From: Kiritimatiellia bacterium
GTDB lineage: Bacteria > Verrucomicrobiota > Kiritimatiellia > RFP12 > DVOR01
Length of the DNA: 9,277 nucleotides
Direction of reading: 5' to 3'
Assembly: GCA_017548245.1 (NCBI GenBank)
Contig: JAFYMU010000111.1
Coordinates: forward strand, 1 to 9,277
How positions within the stretch are numbered: the stretch's first letter is position 1; each line of letters begins with the position of its first letter. The translations under genes were made by a program, and so were the position numbers. The notes beneath the pieces are model-generated. The model was given only the letters and a program-made list of their open reading frames with translations, did not search any database and was not told the origin of the DNA. Below, piece after piece: positions 1 through 7,407 of the stretch.

Positions 1-417
1 GGTGAGCGGTTGCTTCTTCACATGGTCATGCCCCTCTTGAATCGCCACAGGCGCCGCCTCTGCCGTTGCTTTGGGGCGACCACGCGAAACGAGCGGTTTG
101 CCCTTCTTCGTCACGCGGATATGCAAGTCACCCAAGGTGCTAATCACGTGCAGATCGCGCTTACCGGGTTGGCGAAGGATGTCTTCCAAACCCTTTTGGG
201 CCGCCTTATCGGTCAAATTACGCACCTGCGTGCGCCCATCGTCACACATCTCGGCCTGAAAGAAGCGTTCGCCCTTCAAGCGCACGGGGCGCAACGAAAT
301 CCGAAACGGCGCGCCATCACGCGTCAACGATTGTGTTAAACGGATAAACCCTTCACCAAAGACGCGTTCGCGAATCTCGTTACAAAGTTCTACAGAAAGT
401 GTATTTTCATCTGCCAT
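1..417 (-). CDS. Probable SAM-dependent methyltransferase, N-terminal part (cut by window edge)
   Basis: The frame is open from an ATG at 415-417 to the left edge, giving 139 residues of an incomplete protein. The visible part has FIRLTQS, then ISLRPVRLKG, a KGLEDIL segment, DLHIRVTKKGKPLVSRG and a final EGHDHVKKQPLT. This order resembles, from memory, the N-terminal region of a family annotated as SAM-dependent methyltransferases: an RPV-LKG strand, a lysine-rich I-KKGK strand, then a HDR-K-like segment just before the catalytic domain. The Rossmann methyltransferase domain itself lies outside the window, so the activity and substrate cannot be checked here. The gene starts 20 bases after the ClC stop and is probably the third gene of that operon. 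Upstream there is only a weak GAG about 11 bases from the ATG. The existence of the gene is well supported; the family assignment is moderate. Confidence 0.6.
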   Translation of the reverse strand, partial: MADENTLSVELCNEIRERVFGEGFIRLTQSLTRDGAPFRISLRPVRLKGERFFQAEMCDDGRTQVRNLTDKAAQKGLEDILRQPGKRDLHVISTLGDLHIRVTKKGKPLVSRGRPKATAEAAPVAIQEGHDHVKKQPLT

Positions 418-437
418 AGAGGTATCTCAAAAGGGAA

Positions 438-2024
438 TTAGGAACGCTTCACGCGTTTGCCAGGTTGCATGCGCACGGCGACATCGTGTTTTAAGGAACC
501 GTGACGTTCTTGGTGTGCGGGCGAAGAGTCGCGGTCGCGCACTTGACTGCGGTACAAGGTCCACCCAGGCGTAAGGAGGAAGGAGAGGCCACAAACCCAC
601 ATCGCAGGCAAGAGCAAGTTATGGTTGCCCGTGAACTCACTCACCATCAAGATGGCGGCAAGCGGCGTTCGCACGGCGGCGGTCAAATAACCCGCCATGC
701 CAATCATTGCACAGTTGGCAATGCAGATTTGGAGTTCGGGGAAGAGCCAATCAAAGAGTGCGCCAATTCCTGCGCCATACATTGCACCACTGAACAACGC
801 GGGGCCCAACATGCCACCTGCGCCGCCTGAGCCAACGCTGAAGGCCGTTGCGATAGCCTTCAAAACGCCCAGCCCCAAGAGCAACAAGATGATATGTTCG
901 CCGAAATAGGGCGATTCCAACACCGCTTGGTTACCTTGCAAGGTCTGCTGGATGTAACCATAACCCGAGGAGAGGATTTGGGGGAAGAAGAGACCGATTG
1001 CGCCCACCATCAAACCGCCGACCAACGGTTTGGCCCACGGTTTCCACGGCAAGCGACGGAAGACAATTTCCGTCTGTCGGAAGAACATAATGCTAAAACG
1101 CACCATTGCGGCAATGATAAAGGCGAGCAAGGTGTAGCAGAGAAATTTTATCGGCGAATCGAAGAACTCTTGTGGCGTGTGGAAGACCGGTTCCCAACCG
1201 AAGACGCAGGCAAAGGTCATGTAGGAAACCGTTGAGGCCACCATTGACGGAATGAGCACATCGCCTTCCAGGTCAAAGCCGCGATAAAAAATTTCTGCCG
1301 CGAAGAGTGCCCCTGCCATCGGCGAACGGAAGATTGCGCCAATGCCTGCCGCCATGCCTGCCGCGAGCAAAATGCGGCGTTCGTAAGGTGACAACCTGAG
1401 CAAGCGCGCCACGGTTGTACCGCAGACGGCACCGATTTGCGTAATCGGACCTTCTGCACCTGCCGAACCACCTGTACCAATTACCAACGAGGAGGCAATC
1501 ACCTTCACGGGCGCAACCGCAATGGGCAGATCCGTTCCTGAATGGTGATAAGCACCAATCACGGTGTCCGTACCATGGCCACCCGCTGAGGGTGCAAAGC
1601 GACGCGCCACCAAACAGGCCAGCAACGCACCTAAGCCCGGCAAGAGAAAACGGATAAAGCCTGCGAAGATTTCGCCCAATGCAGGGATTTGCATCCCGAG
1701 GACTTCGCCCCCACCCCACATCCGATTGAGTAAGGTGTACTGGATATCCAAGGCATGGGCAATCGCCAATTCGCCGTCAGCCGATGGCGGATGGTGGTGG
1801 GCAAAACTCTCCATGGCGAAGACCTTCACCCATTCAATCATGGAGAAGAACCAGACGGCCATCAGCCCTACCACAATACCGACCAACGCACAGATAAAGA
1901 CCGTGCGCCCTGTCTGCAAGGTTTCACCCTCTGCGGGCACCCAGAAGCGTAACCACTTCCACGATTTTTGCCCGCTGTGTTGCAGATCTGCGAGTCCTGG
2001 CAGGACTTCTTTAAGTTTGCTCAT
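438..2024 (-). CDS. ClC-family chloride channel / H+-Cl- antiporter
   Basis: This 528-residue protein is an integral inner-membrane chloride transporter of the ClC family. Visible signatures are GGHGTD (148-153) at the first selectivity-filter segment, GSAGAEGPITQIGA (186-199) containing the gating glutamate E191, and GSGGAGGMLGPALFSGA (398-414), matching the G-F-P filter segment. A conserved VRTPLAAILMVSEFTGNHNLLLP segment is near residues 451-473. Many hydrophobic segments span the protein, with a long hydrophilic loop around 72-115 after the first helix. At the first filter the usual GSGIP is replaced by GHGTD, so a histidine stands where E. coli ClcA has its central serine; GHG variants are known in other prokaryotic ClCs. 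There are no CBS domains after the last helix, only a short basic tail. The start is two bases after the stop of the EIIA/CBS gene, with no clear Shine-Dalgarno sequence, which suggests translational coupling. Whether it is a channel or an exchanger cannot be told from sequence. Confidence 0.95.
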   Translation of the reverse strand: MSKLKEVLPGLADLQHSGQKSWKWLRFWVPAEGETLQTGRTVFICALVGIVVGLMAVWFFSMIEWVKVFAMESFAHHHPPSADGELAIAHALDIQYTLLNRMWGGGEVLGMQIPALGEIFAGFIRFLLPGLGALLACLVARRFAPSAGGHGTDTVIGAYHHSGTDLPIAVAPVKVIASSLVIGTGGSAGAEGPITQIGAVCGTTVARLLRLSPYERRILLAAGMAAGIGAIFRSPMAGALFAAEIFYRGFDLEGDVLIPSMVASTVSYMTFACVFGWEPVFHTPQEFFDSPIKFLCYTLLAFIIAAMVRFSIMFFRQTEIVFRRLPWKPWAKPLVGGLMVGAIGLFFPQILSSGYGYIQQTLQGNQAVLESPYFGEHIILLLLGLGVLKAIATAFSVGSGGAGGMLGPALFSGAMYGAGIGALFDWLFPELQICIANCAMIGMAGYLTAAVRTPLAAILMVSEFTGNHNLLLPAMWVCGLSFLLTPGWTLYRSQVRDRDSSPAHQERHGSLKHDVAVRMQPGKRVKRS

Positions 2025-2026
2025 AA

Positions 2027-2965
2027 TTAGTCTTTGAGAATTCTGCGGAAGAAACGTGCCAACGGAATCGCGCCCACCAGTTTGCGGTCGGCGTCCAACA
2101 CGTAACAGACCGTGGCGTTATTTTCGGCCAAATCAGCGGCAATTTCACGCGCAGGGGTCTCTACCTGACAGGTGCAAATACGATCTTCCATCGCCTCACA
2201 AACGCGCGTGGTCGAGGTTTCACGCAGACGTTCGGCCAACGATTCCATGGTGTCATCCAAATGACCTTGCATCTTGGGGAAGAGTTTTCGCAACCCCGTG
2301 GGGATGAAGCTGCCCAACAACGCTCGCGTACCAATTGCGCCCACCAAGTGGCGTGCTTCGTCCACAATCGGCAATTCCTGAACACCGCGCATCATAAAGG
2401 CTTCAAAGGCTTCCGAGAGCGGAGCGCCCATATGCAACGTCTCCACCGAGGTTTCCATCAAATCGCCGGCACAAATGTAATCCGGCAACTTCAATTCCTT
2501 ACGACGTAAGGCCAGCATCACCTCTTCGGGAGTCTGCAAGGCTGCCAAACGTTCAACCGCGCACGTATCGCGCAAGAGGTTCGCAATCGCACGGAGAATC
2601 TGCAAGTAACGGGCGGGTTCCTTCTCAGGCACCAGCAACAAGAAGACCAATTTTACAGGCGGCTGACCTTCAGGCGAAGGGATGCCCGCAGGATAAATGC
2701 CGAGTGCCAAATAAGGGCGATCCAAGCCTTCAATGCGTGCGTGCGGCAACATCACACCGTCACCCACGATGGTCGGCGCCATACGTTCGCGACGCAAGAC
2801 CATGTCCACGATCGTCTCAAGGTTAGCTCCGGGCAGATGGCGATTGACTAAGCATCCGACGAGACGATGAATCAAATTGAAATTAGAGGGAACGATCTGT
2901 TCGATAACGATATCTGCTTCGTTAAAGAACGAACTCAAATAAAGCGTATTTGTGTTTTCTGCCAT
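2027..2965 (-). CDS. PTS EIIA (fructose/nitrogen type) domain fused to a CBS pair
   Basis: This soluble protein of 312 residues has two modules. Residues about 15-160 form a fructose/nitrogen-type PTS EIIA domain, recognised by GVMLPHARIEGLDRPYLALG, with H75 as the expected phosphorylated histidine, and by VFLLLVPEKEPARYLQILRAIANLL. Residues about 165-312 hold two CBS motifs: DLMETSVETLHMGAPLSEAFEAF then ELPIVDEARHLVGAI, and MEDRICTCQVETPAREIAADL then CYVLDADRKLVGAI. CBS pairs commonly bind adenine nucleotides. No EIIB or EIIC is nearby, so a regulatory role is more likely than sugar uptake. The ClC gene begins two bases after its stop. ClC proteins often carry C-terminal CBS pairs and this one does not, so a role in controlling the transporter is a reasonable inference. 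A GGAG lies 8 bases before the chosen ATG. Confidence 0.9.
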   Translation of the reverse strand: MAENTNTLYLSSFFNEADIVIEQIVPSNFNLIHRLVGCLVNRHLPGANLETIVDMVLRRERMAPTIVGDGVMLPHARIEGLDRPYLALGIYPAGIPSPEGQPPVKLVFLLLVPEKEPARYLQILRAIANLLRDTCAVERLAALQTPEEVMLALRRKELKLPDYICAGDLMETSVETLHMGAPLSEAFEAFMMRGVQELPIVDEARHLVGAIGTRALLGSFIPTGLRKLFPKMQGHLDDTMESLAERLRETSTTRVCEAMEDRICTCQVETPAREIAADLAENNATVCYVLDADRKLVGAIPLARFFRRILKD

Positions 2966-2973
2966 AAGGAATA

Positions 2974-2977
2974 CTCC
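2974..2977 (-). promoter_or_regulatory. Ribosome binding site of the EIIA/CBS gene
   Basis: The minus strand reads GGAG eight bases before the ATG at 2963-2965. It supports that start over later in-frame methionines. Confidence 0.6.
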
Positions 2978-2993
2978 ACTGCTAACGCGTAAA

Positions 2994-3022
2994 ACGATAC
3001 CATATTTTCTCTACTTCCACAA
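2994..3022 (-). promoter_or_regulatory. Possible promoter of the EIIA/CBS-ClC operon
   Basis: On the minus strand TTGTGG (3017-3022) is followed after exactly 17 bases by TATCGT (2994-2999), a moderate match to -35 and -10 boxes. It lies between the terminator of the preceding operon and the EIIA/CBS gene, where a new promoter is expected. The match is by eye only. Confidence 0.3.
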
Positions 3023-3097
3023 GATAAACACGCATTTTTCGCGTTTTTAAGCCTTTTTATTCCCCTCTCTATCGCCACATCAACACCCTTCCTGCGA

Positions 3098-3131
3098 AAA
3101 ACGGCGTCCTCGCCTCCGAGAACGCCGTTTT
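3098..3131 (-). terminator. Intrinsic terminator after the cdsA-dxr-manA operon
   Basis: Bases 3098-3107 (AAAACGGCGT) pair with 3122-3131 (ACGCCGTTTT). After one C/A mismatch, CTCG (3109-3112) pairs with CGAG (3117-3120) around a CCTC loop. Read on the minus strand, the hairpin ends in five U residues (3101-3097) and lies 24 bases after the stop of the AsmA-like gene. It separates the two operons of the window. Confidence 0.8.
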
Positions 3132-3155
3132 GAATGCATTGCTTGAGCGGTGTGT

Positions 3156-4055
3156 TTACTTCGAGAAGAGGCCCTTCAAGCTCTTTACTGCCTCGCCTGC
3201 GCTTTCACCCAACGCCTTGGCCTTTTCGCCAACCGCCTTAGCGCCGTCACTAAGCGTTTCCGTGGTGGTGTCCAAACCCGAGCCCACAGTGTCCGTGGTC
3301 TTGCCCAAGCCCGTACCCAAGACATCTGCAGTCTTACCGAGGCCGTCGCCCAAAATATTGACTGCCGCGCCCAACGTATCACCTGCGCCACCGACAACCT
3401 TGCCGACAGGGGCCAAGCATTCCTTCAACTTTTCCTTTAACGAACGGCTGTTGGTGTCTTCAAGCGTCATCGGCGGCAACGGCACCGGGATGCTCACAAA
3501 CTTGCGAATCGTCACGCTGTTGTCTTCCAAATGTACATACGCCAAGCGCACATCCGGAATCTGCGTCGGCGTCGTGGGCTCTGCCTCTTCCGTCGCAACG
3601 GGGGCTTCCTTGGAGGGCGCATTAGACGGCAACTTCAGTTCTTGCTGGAAGGCGTCAATATTCGTCGTGTCGAAATCAAAGGCGTAGAGGGCACGCACAC
3701 CCGACACTTCAAGGCGATCCACCACGTATTCACGCGTGAAGAGCGAACGCATCGCGAAGTCGATTTCCAACTTACCCAACTTTGCCAACGGTGTATCCAC
3801 GTAGACCTTTGCATTCTGCCTGCGGAAGAATTCGGGGTTTTCCACGCGCACGCCTTCAATACGGATATAACCCGCCATCGGCAAGATCACGCAACGTTCC
3901 AACGAGACGCCTGCGCCAAAGTGCTTAGCGACCTTCGGTGCGGCGAACTTCACAATCGGTCCCAAACCGCCACCCAAGATGAAGATCAGCACGACTGCAA
4001 TAATCGTCAAGAGCGTCAAGAGCGTTTTCCATACGATACGTAAACATTTTTTCAT
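3156..4055 (-). CDS. AsmA-like membrane-anchored protein with 11-residue repeat tail
   Basis: This is a 299-residue protein of uncertain function. It begins with a basic stretch and one hydrophobic segment (about 9-31), giving an N-in inner-membrane anchor with the rest in the periplasm. Residues about 33-130 (VSLERCVILPMAGYIRIEGVRVENP, then LGKLEIDFAMRSLFTREYVVDRLEVSGVRA) resemble the N-terminal beta-rich part of AsmA/DUF748-type proteins, which are linked to envelope assembly and lipid transport. A linker rich in Pro, Glu and Thr follows (143-167), then a short beta-like piece. Residues 215-291 consist of seven consecutive 11-residue units, many starting with G-L-G-K-T, predicted to form a long amphipathic helix. 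It is far shorter than typical AsmA. It follows manA by 38 bases and is the last gene before the terminator. An AAGGA lies 10 bases before the ATG. The family call is tentative. Confidence 0.65.
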   Translation of the reverse strand: MKKCLRIVWKTLLTLLTIIAVVLIFILGGGLGPIVKFAAPKVAKHFGAGVSLERCVILPMAGYIRIEGVRVENPEFFRRQNAKVYVDTPLAKLGKLEIDFAMRSLFTREYVVDRLEVSGVRALYAFDFDTTNIDAFQQELKLPSNAPSKEAPVATEEAEPTTPTQIPDVRLAYVHLEDNSVTIRKFVSIPVPLPPMTLEDTNSRSLKEKLKECLAPVGKVVGGAGDTLGAAVNILGDGLGKTADVLGTGLGKTTDTVGSGLDTTTETLSDGAKAVGEKAKALGESAGEAVKSLKGLFSK

Positions 4056-4065
4056 TCGTTTTTAT

Positions 4066-4070
4066 TCCTT
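4066..4070 (-). promoter_or_regulatory. Ribosome binding site of the AsmA-like gene
   Basis: The minus strand reads AAGGA ten bases before the ATG at 4053-4055, supporting that start codon. Confidence 0.5.
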
Positions 4071-4093
4071 TTCCAAAAGTTGGCATTTTGCCA

Positions 4094-5023
4094 TTAAAGT
4101 GTTGTGACCAAAAGTCGCGTTTCCTCTGCGAGCGGATGCAACGTAATGTACATCTGAGGCGGAATCAGCACCAAATCGCCGGGCAACAGGGTCAAGGGAT
4201 GCGGCCCACTATGCCCCAATGTGGTCTTACCCGAGGCACAGAAGAGCACCATAAAACTGTGACACGTGGTATGCAAGGTGCGCACGCGATGCAAATCAAG
4301 GGTCGCGAAGGTGAAGTGCGGCGTTACAACCCGTGGCGTCAAATCGCGTCCCTTCATCAAACGTTCGGGATAGATGCCGGGTGTGGCCTGCCAATTCAAC
4401 GAACGGAGCGCTTGCTCCAAGTGTAATTCGCGACCGTGCCCCCAGTCATCAATACGAAAGGCCGCTGCACTGCTCTGTTGCACTTCAAAGATCAGGTTGC
4501 CGCTTCCAATCGCATGCACCAAGCCTGCGGGAATATCAAAAACATCGCCTTCATGCGTGGCATGACGGTAGACGCGATTGGCCAAGCCTTCCAATTGTTC
4601 CGGCCCAGGGGCTACACCCGCCCAAATTTCAGCCTCACCAAAGGTCTTGAGAATATACCACAACTCATGCTTCGGCAAGACGCCCAAACGCTCCGCCGTT
4701 GCACCATCGGGATGCACTTGCAACGAACAGCGTTGGTGCGCGTCCACAACCTTGAACAACAAGGGGAAAACCTCTGCGTCAGGCGCCTTTGTGCCGACCA
4801 AGTCACGCCCAAAGGCTTGTACCAATTCGCACAACGTCGTGCCTTCAAAGGCCCCATGCGCCACAACCGAAGCATCCGAGGCGAGACCACACAGTTCCCA
4901 CGACTCCGCACAAGGCGTCGGCGTATGCGGCCGATTGAACTGTTCTGCAATGGCATTTCCACCCCAGAAGGTGTCTTTGTAACAGGGGTGAAAGGTTAAC
5001 GGATAAAGCGGATGCATCTTCAT
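4094..5023 (-). CDS. manA: Mannose-6-phosphate isomerase, class I (short form)
   Basis: The enzyme interconverts mannose 6-phosphate and fructose 6-phosphate, supplying GDP-mannose and related sugars for surface polysaccharide or feeding mannose into glycolysis. It is a cytosolic zinc enzyme of the cupin fold. The expected metal ligands are all visible: Q102 and H104 in CSLQVHPD, E120 in KHELWYIL, and H170 in IPAGLVHAIGSG. The substrate-side arginine is likely R190 in FRIDDWGHGRELHLEQAL. The opening LTFHPCYKDTFWGG matches the usual N-terminal L-F-P-Y-K-WGG. At 309 residues it fits the short Bacillus-like form and lacks the insert of the E. coli enzyme. It begins 22 bases after the dxr stop. 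The Shine-Dalgarno sequence is weak (GGA about 10 bases upstream), and a second ATG two codons later is an alternative start. Confidence 0.93.
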   Translation of the reverse strand: MKMHPLYPLTFHPCYKDTFWGGNAIAEQFNRPHTPTPCAESWELCGLASDASVVAHGAFEGTTLCELVQAFGRDLVGTKAPDAEVFPLLFKVVDAHQRCSLQVHPDGATAERLGVLPKHELWYILKTFGEAEIWAGVAPGPEQLEGLANRVYRHATHEGDVFDIPAGLVHAIGSGNLIFEVQQSSAAAFRIDDWGHGRELHLEQALRSLNWQATPGIYPERLMKGRDLTPRVVTPHFTFATLDLHRVRTLHTTCHSFMVLFCASGKTTLGHSGPHPLTLLPGDLVLIPPQMYITLHPLAEETRLLVTTL

Positions 5024-5045
5024 GACGCGAATCCATTTTCAGGGC

Positions 5046-6218
5046 TTAAGAACAACACCGCGCACCACCCGGTGCAGCACGTTCAAATCGAGCAACATCT
5101 TCCTCGGCATAACGCACAATGGCATCAAAGTCAGTCTCGGCACGCGTTAAACCTTGTTCAATCACCGCCGCAATCTTATCTGCCGTGATGCGTTCGCTCA
5201 AGAAGGCCTTCACCGCCACCTCATTGGCCAAGGTCAAGATGGGATGGGTCCACGCCCCCATCGGCAAGGCTTCAAAGACCAACTTCAAACACGGGAAGCG
5301 TTCCAAATCGGGTTCGGAAAACTCCAAATTCTGCATCTGCGCCAAGGTCATCGGCGGCACTGGCGCGTGGAAGGCGCGGTCAGGCCACGTCAAGGCATAT
5401 TGGATTGGAAGCGCCATATCGGGTTGGGCCAACTGTGCCAGCAATGCGCCATCCTTAAAGTGAACAAAGGAGTGCACAATGCTCTGCGGGTGCACCCACA
5501 CGCGCAACTGCGAAGGATCTAATGCAAAGAGATGAAGGGCCTCAATCATCTCCAAGCCCTTATTCATCATCGTGGCCGAATCAATGGTCACCTTTGGGCC
5601 CATCTCCCAACGCGGATGGTTTAGGGCCTCCGCCACCGTAATGCGCGACCAGTCAATCGTCTCTCTACGGAAAAAGGGACCGCCACTGGCCGTCAAAATG
5701 ACCTCGGCGACACGTTCCTCCGCCTTCGCTTCATGCCCGATGCGAACACACGCAGGCTCCGAAGCCGTGCTTTGCAAACACTGAAAGAGGGCCGAATGCT
5801 CCGAGTCCAATGGCAATAAGCGCACACCACGTTCTTGACGACGACGCATCACCTCTGTGCCCGCCATCACCAAGACCTCCTTCGTGGCCAAGGCGACATC
5901 TTTGCCTGCGTCAATCGCTGCCAAGGTTGGCGCATAACCCGCCATCCCCGCGATAGCCATCACCACCAAGTCGGCCTCTTCAAGCGAAGCCAACGCACAT
6001 AGCGCCGCCTCACCCGAGGGAATACCGCACTTATTGGGCGCGGCCAACGCCAAGTGTTTTACTTGAAACTGTGCCGCAAGCGCCTGTAAACCCTCCGCAT
6101 CACGGCCCGCTGCCAACCCCACCACTTCAAAACGATCTGGATGCGCCGCCACCACACGCAAGGTACTTGCGCCGATGGAACCCGTTGCACCTAAAATGAC
6201 GAGGCGTTTACGTGCCAT
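5046..6218 (-). CDS. dxr: 1-deoxy-D-xylulose 5-phosphate reductoisomerase
   Basis: DXR converts 1-deoxy-D-xylulose 5-phosphate to 2-C-methyl-D-erythritol 4-phosphate with NADPH, the committed step of the MEP isoprenoid pathway. The 390-residue length is typical. The NADPH-binding loop GATGSIG is at 10-16 and ALATKE at 109-114. Metal ligands D138 and E140 are in LPLDSEHSALFQ, with E223 in NKGLEMIEA. Substrate contacts S178 (TASGGPF), H201, S214, N219 and K220 are all in place, as is W204 of the flexible loop (HPRWEMG). The C-terminal helical domain is present from about residue 300. The protein looks fully functional. The ATG at 6216-6218 gives the normal MARKRLVILG beginning, although the bases before it are pyrimidine-rich and contain no Shine-Dalgarno sequence. 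It follows cdsA by 41 bases, a common neighbour relation in bacteria. Confidence 0.98.
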   Translation of the reverse strand: MARKRLVILGATGSIGASTLRVVAAHPDRFEVVGLAAGRDAEGLQALAAQFQVKHLALAAPNKCGIPSGEAALCALASLEEADLVVMAIAGMAGYAPTLAAIDAGKDVALATKEVLVMAGTEVMRRRQERGVRLLPLDSEHSALFQCLQSTASEPACVRIGHEAKAEERVAEVILTASGGPFFRRETIDWSRITVAEALNHPRWEMGPKVTIDSATMMNKGLEMIEALHLFALDPSQLRVWVHPQSIVHSFVHFKDGALLAQLAQPDMALPIQYALTWPDRAFHAPVPPMTLAQMQNLEFSEPDLERFPCLKLVFEALPMGAWTHPILTLANEVAVKAFLSERITADKIAAVIEQGLTRAETDFDAIVRYAEEDVARFERAAPGGARCCS

Positions 6219-6259
6219 AAGGAGAGAAAAAGTGGTGAAGGATGATGGAGAAGCTTGCG

Positions 6260-7159
6260 TTAGGCCAACAATTTCTTGCCGACCTCAATCAAGAAGAGCA
6301 TCGTTGCAGGAATAAAGATAATACTATCAAAGGTATCAAAGAAGCCACCCATGGCCGGGAAGAGAGCCGAAGAATCCTTGACGCCGCACTGACGCTTGAA
6401 GAGCGACTCCAAGAGGTCACCACAAATACCGACCGTGACCAAGACAATAATCGAGAAGAAGAACCACAACGTTGCGCCCAGCGAATTCGTCATCGTGCGA
6501 ATGCCCGAAAGCACCGTTGCATCTGCGAAGAGATGCGCGCAAGCCACCACAATACCCGCCGTCACCAACGAGAAGGTGTAGCCACCCGCCGTGCCTTCCC
6601 AGCTCTTACCCGGCGACAAACGCGGACACATCTTGTGCTTGCCAATCGCCGAACCCACAAAGTAGCCACCCGTATCGCTCATCTTGGTCACCAATGCCAA
6701 GACAAAGGCCACAAAGATGCCAGGGCCATAATTCGTTGTAATCGAAAGACCATCCACCGCCGTCACGCTGAATTGGCTCACCAACGTGATAAAGAACGAG
6801 AGCATCACAGGAATGTAGAGAAACGACACCACCGTGAACGTTGCCGTTTCCATCGGCTTCTGCACCTTGCTATCCAATAAGACACGGAAGAAGAGCGCCG
6901 CCACCATCACCGCCAAAAGCGGCATCGGCGAAACCCACGCGCAATGCGTATTGGCGAACCACAATGCGGTTGCGCCCAAGAGTTCCCAAAACGGCAACAC
7001 ATAGCCGCCCTTCTTCAGCATGGCGCACAATTCATAGAGACACACCCCCGCAGAAACGGCCACAAGACCGGCCAAAGTCCAGAAAGGAAGCAAAAAGATG
7101 ACTGCCAACCAGACTGCCGCAACGCTCAGTCCACAAATGACACGCTGTTTCGAAGCCAT
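6260..7159 (-). CDS. cdsA: Phosphatidate cytidylyltransferase (CDP-diacylglycerol synthase)
   Basis: CdsA makes CDP-diacylglycerol from phosphatidic acid and CTP, the branch point to all major bacterial phospholipids, in the inner membrane. The 299-residue protein has about seven or eight hydrophobic segments. Family motifs are SDTGGYFVGSAIG (161-173), CPRLSPGKSWEGTAGG (178-193) and GDLLESLFKRQCGVKDSSALFPAMGGFFDTFDS (247-279). The last is the classical signature but departs from it twice: the usual His or Thr before GG is M270, and the Arg of the D-R-D core is T276. The remaining catalytic Asp and Lys residues are retained, so activity is expected. It is the first gene of an operon with dxr, manA and an AsmA-like gene. 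A GGAG seven bases before the ATG and an extended -10 about 30 bases upstream support the start. Confidence 0.95.
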   Translation of the reverse strand: MASKQRVICGLSVAAVWLAVIFLLPFWTLAGLVAVSAGVCLYELCAMLKKGGYVLPFWELLGATALWFANTHCAWVSPMPLLAVMVAALFFRVLLDSKVQKPMETATFTVVSFLYIPVMLSFFITLVSQFSVTAVDGLSITTNYGPGIFVAFVLALVTKMSDTGGYFVGSAIGKHKMCPRLSPGKSWEGTAGGYTFSLVTAGIVVACAHLFADATVLSGIRTMTNSLGATLWFFFSIIVLVTVGICGDLLESLFKRQCGVKDSSALFPAMGGFFDTFDSIIFIPATMLFLIEVGKKLLA

Positions 7160-7166
7160 ACCACAT

Positions 7167-7170
7167 CTCC
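7167..7170 (-). promoter_or_regulatory. Ribosome binding site of cdsA
   Basis: The minus strand reads GGAG seven bases before the cdsA ATG at 7157-7159, good spacing that fixes the start. Confidence 0.7.
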
Positions 7171-7187
7171 AATTTAGGGTTTATTAC

Positions 7188-7196
7188 ACTATATCA
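7188..7196 (-). promoter_or_regulatory. Extended -10 promoter of the cdsA operon
   Basis: On the minus strand TGATATAGT matches the extended -10 pattern TGnTATAAT with one mismatch. No convincing -35 box lies 16-18 bases upstream, as is common for extended -10 promoters. Transcription would start near 7181, leaving a leader of about 22 bases containing the GGAG. Confidence 0.45.
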
Positions 7197-7384
7197 AAAA
7201 ATCCCCCACCAATGCGACACGCTTTTCCTATTTTTTAACCCATCGTGATCGAACATCGCAAGTATTCCAAATGAAATCGCGCCCCCTCATTCCTCCAACA
7301 GACGTGCCCTTCTCACCAATAAACGCCCCACCGCGACCAACGCGAAGCCAAACCACCTCCAAATCACACACCCATTAAACGCAA
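7197..7384. other. Gene-free stretch between the cdsA promoter and the repeat array
   Basis: No convincing gene, hairpin or known RNA was recognised here. The minus strand is G-rich. A 47-codon frame beginning with GTG (7228-7371) has no family resemblance and no credible start signal. Proximity to the array and promoter leaves room for regulatory sequence, but none can be named. Confidence 0.4.
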
Positions 7385-7407
7385 ATCAGACTGACATTCA
7401 TTCAAAC

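Noticed and set aside
1564..2037. 157-residue plus-strand frame opposite the ClC gene
   Set aside because: It is antisense to conserved ClC coding sequence. Its Lys/Pro-rich product resembles no family, and the ClC frame explains the codon pattern.
3130..3687. 185-residue plus-strand frame opposite the AsmA-like gene
   Set aside because: Its Ser/Val/Pro repeats are simply the antisense of the 11-residue repeats. The minus frame has a signal anchor, a ribosome binding site and a terminator, and this frame has none of them.
4081..4093. Small hairpin between manA and the AsmA-like gene
   Set aside because: TGGCA-TTT-TGCCA has only five base pairs and is followed by ACTTTTGG rather than a clean T run. 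It is probably chance.
6242..6880. 212-residue plus-strand frame opposite cdsA
   Set aside because: The product is rich in Arg, His and Glu with no family resemblance. It is a shadow of the hydrophobic cdsA codons.
7228..7371. 47-codon minus-strand frame starting with GTG
   Set aside because: It has no recognisable motif and unusual Gly/Arg/Trp-rich content, with no well-spaced ribosome binding site. The open frame is short enough to occur by chance in G-rich DNA.
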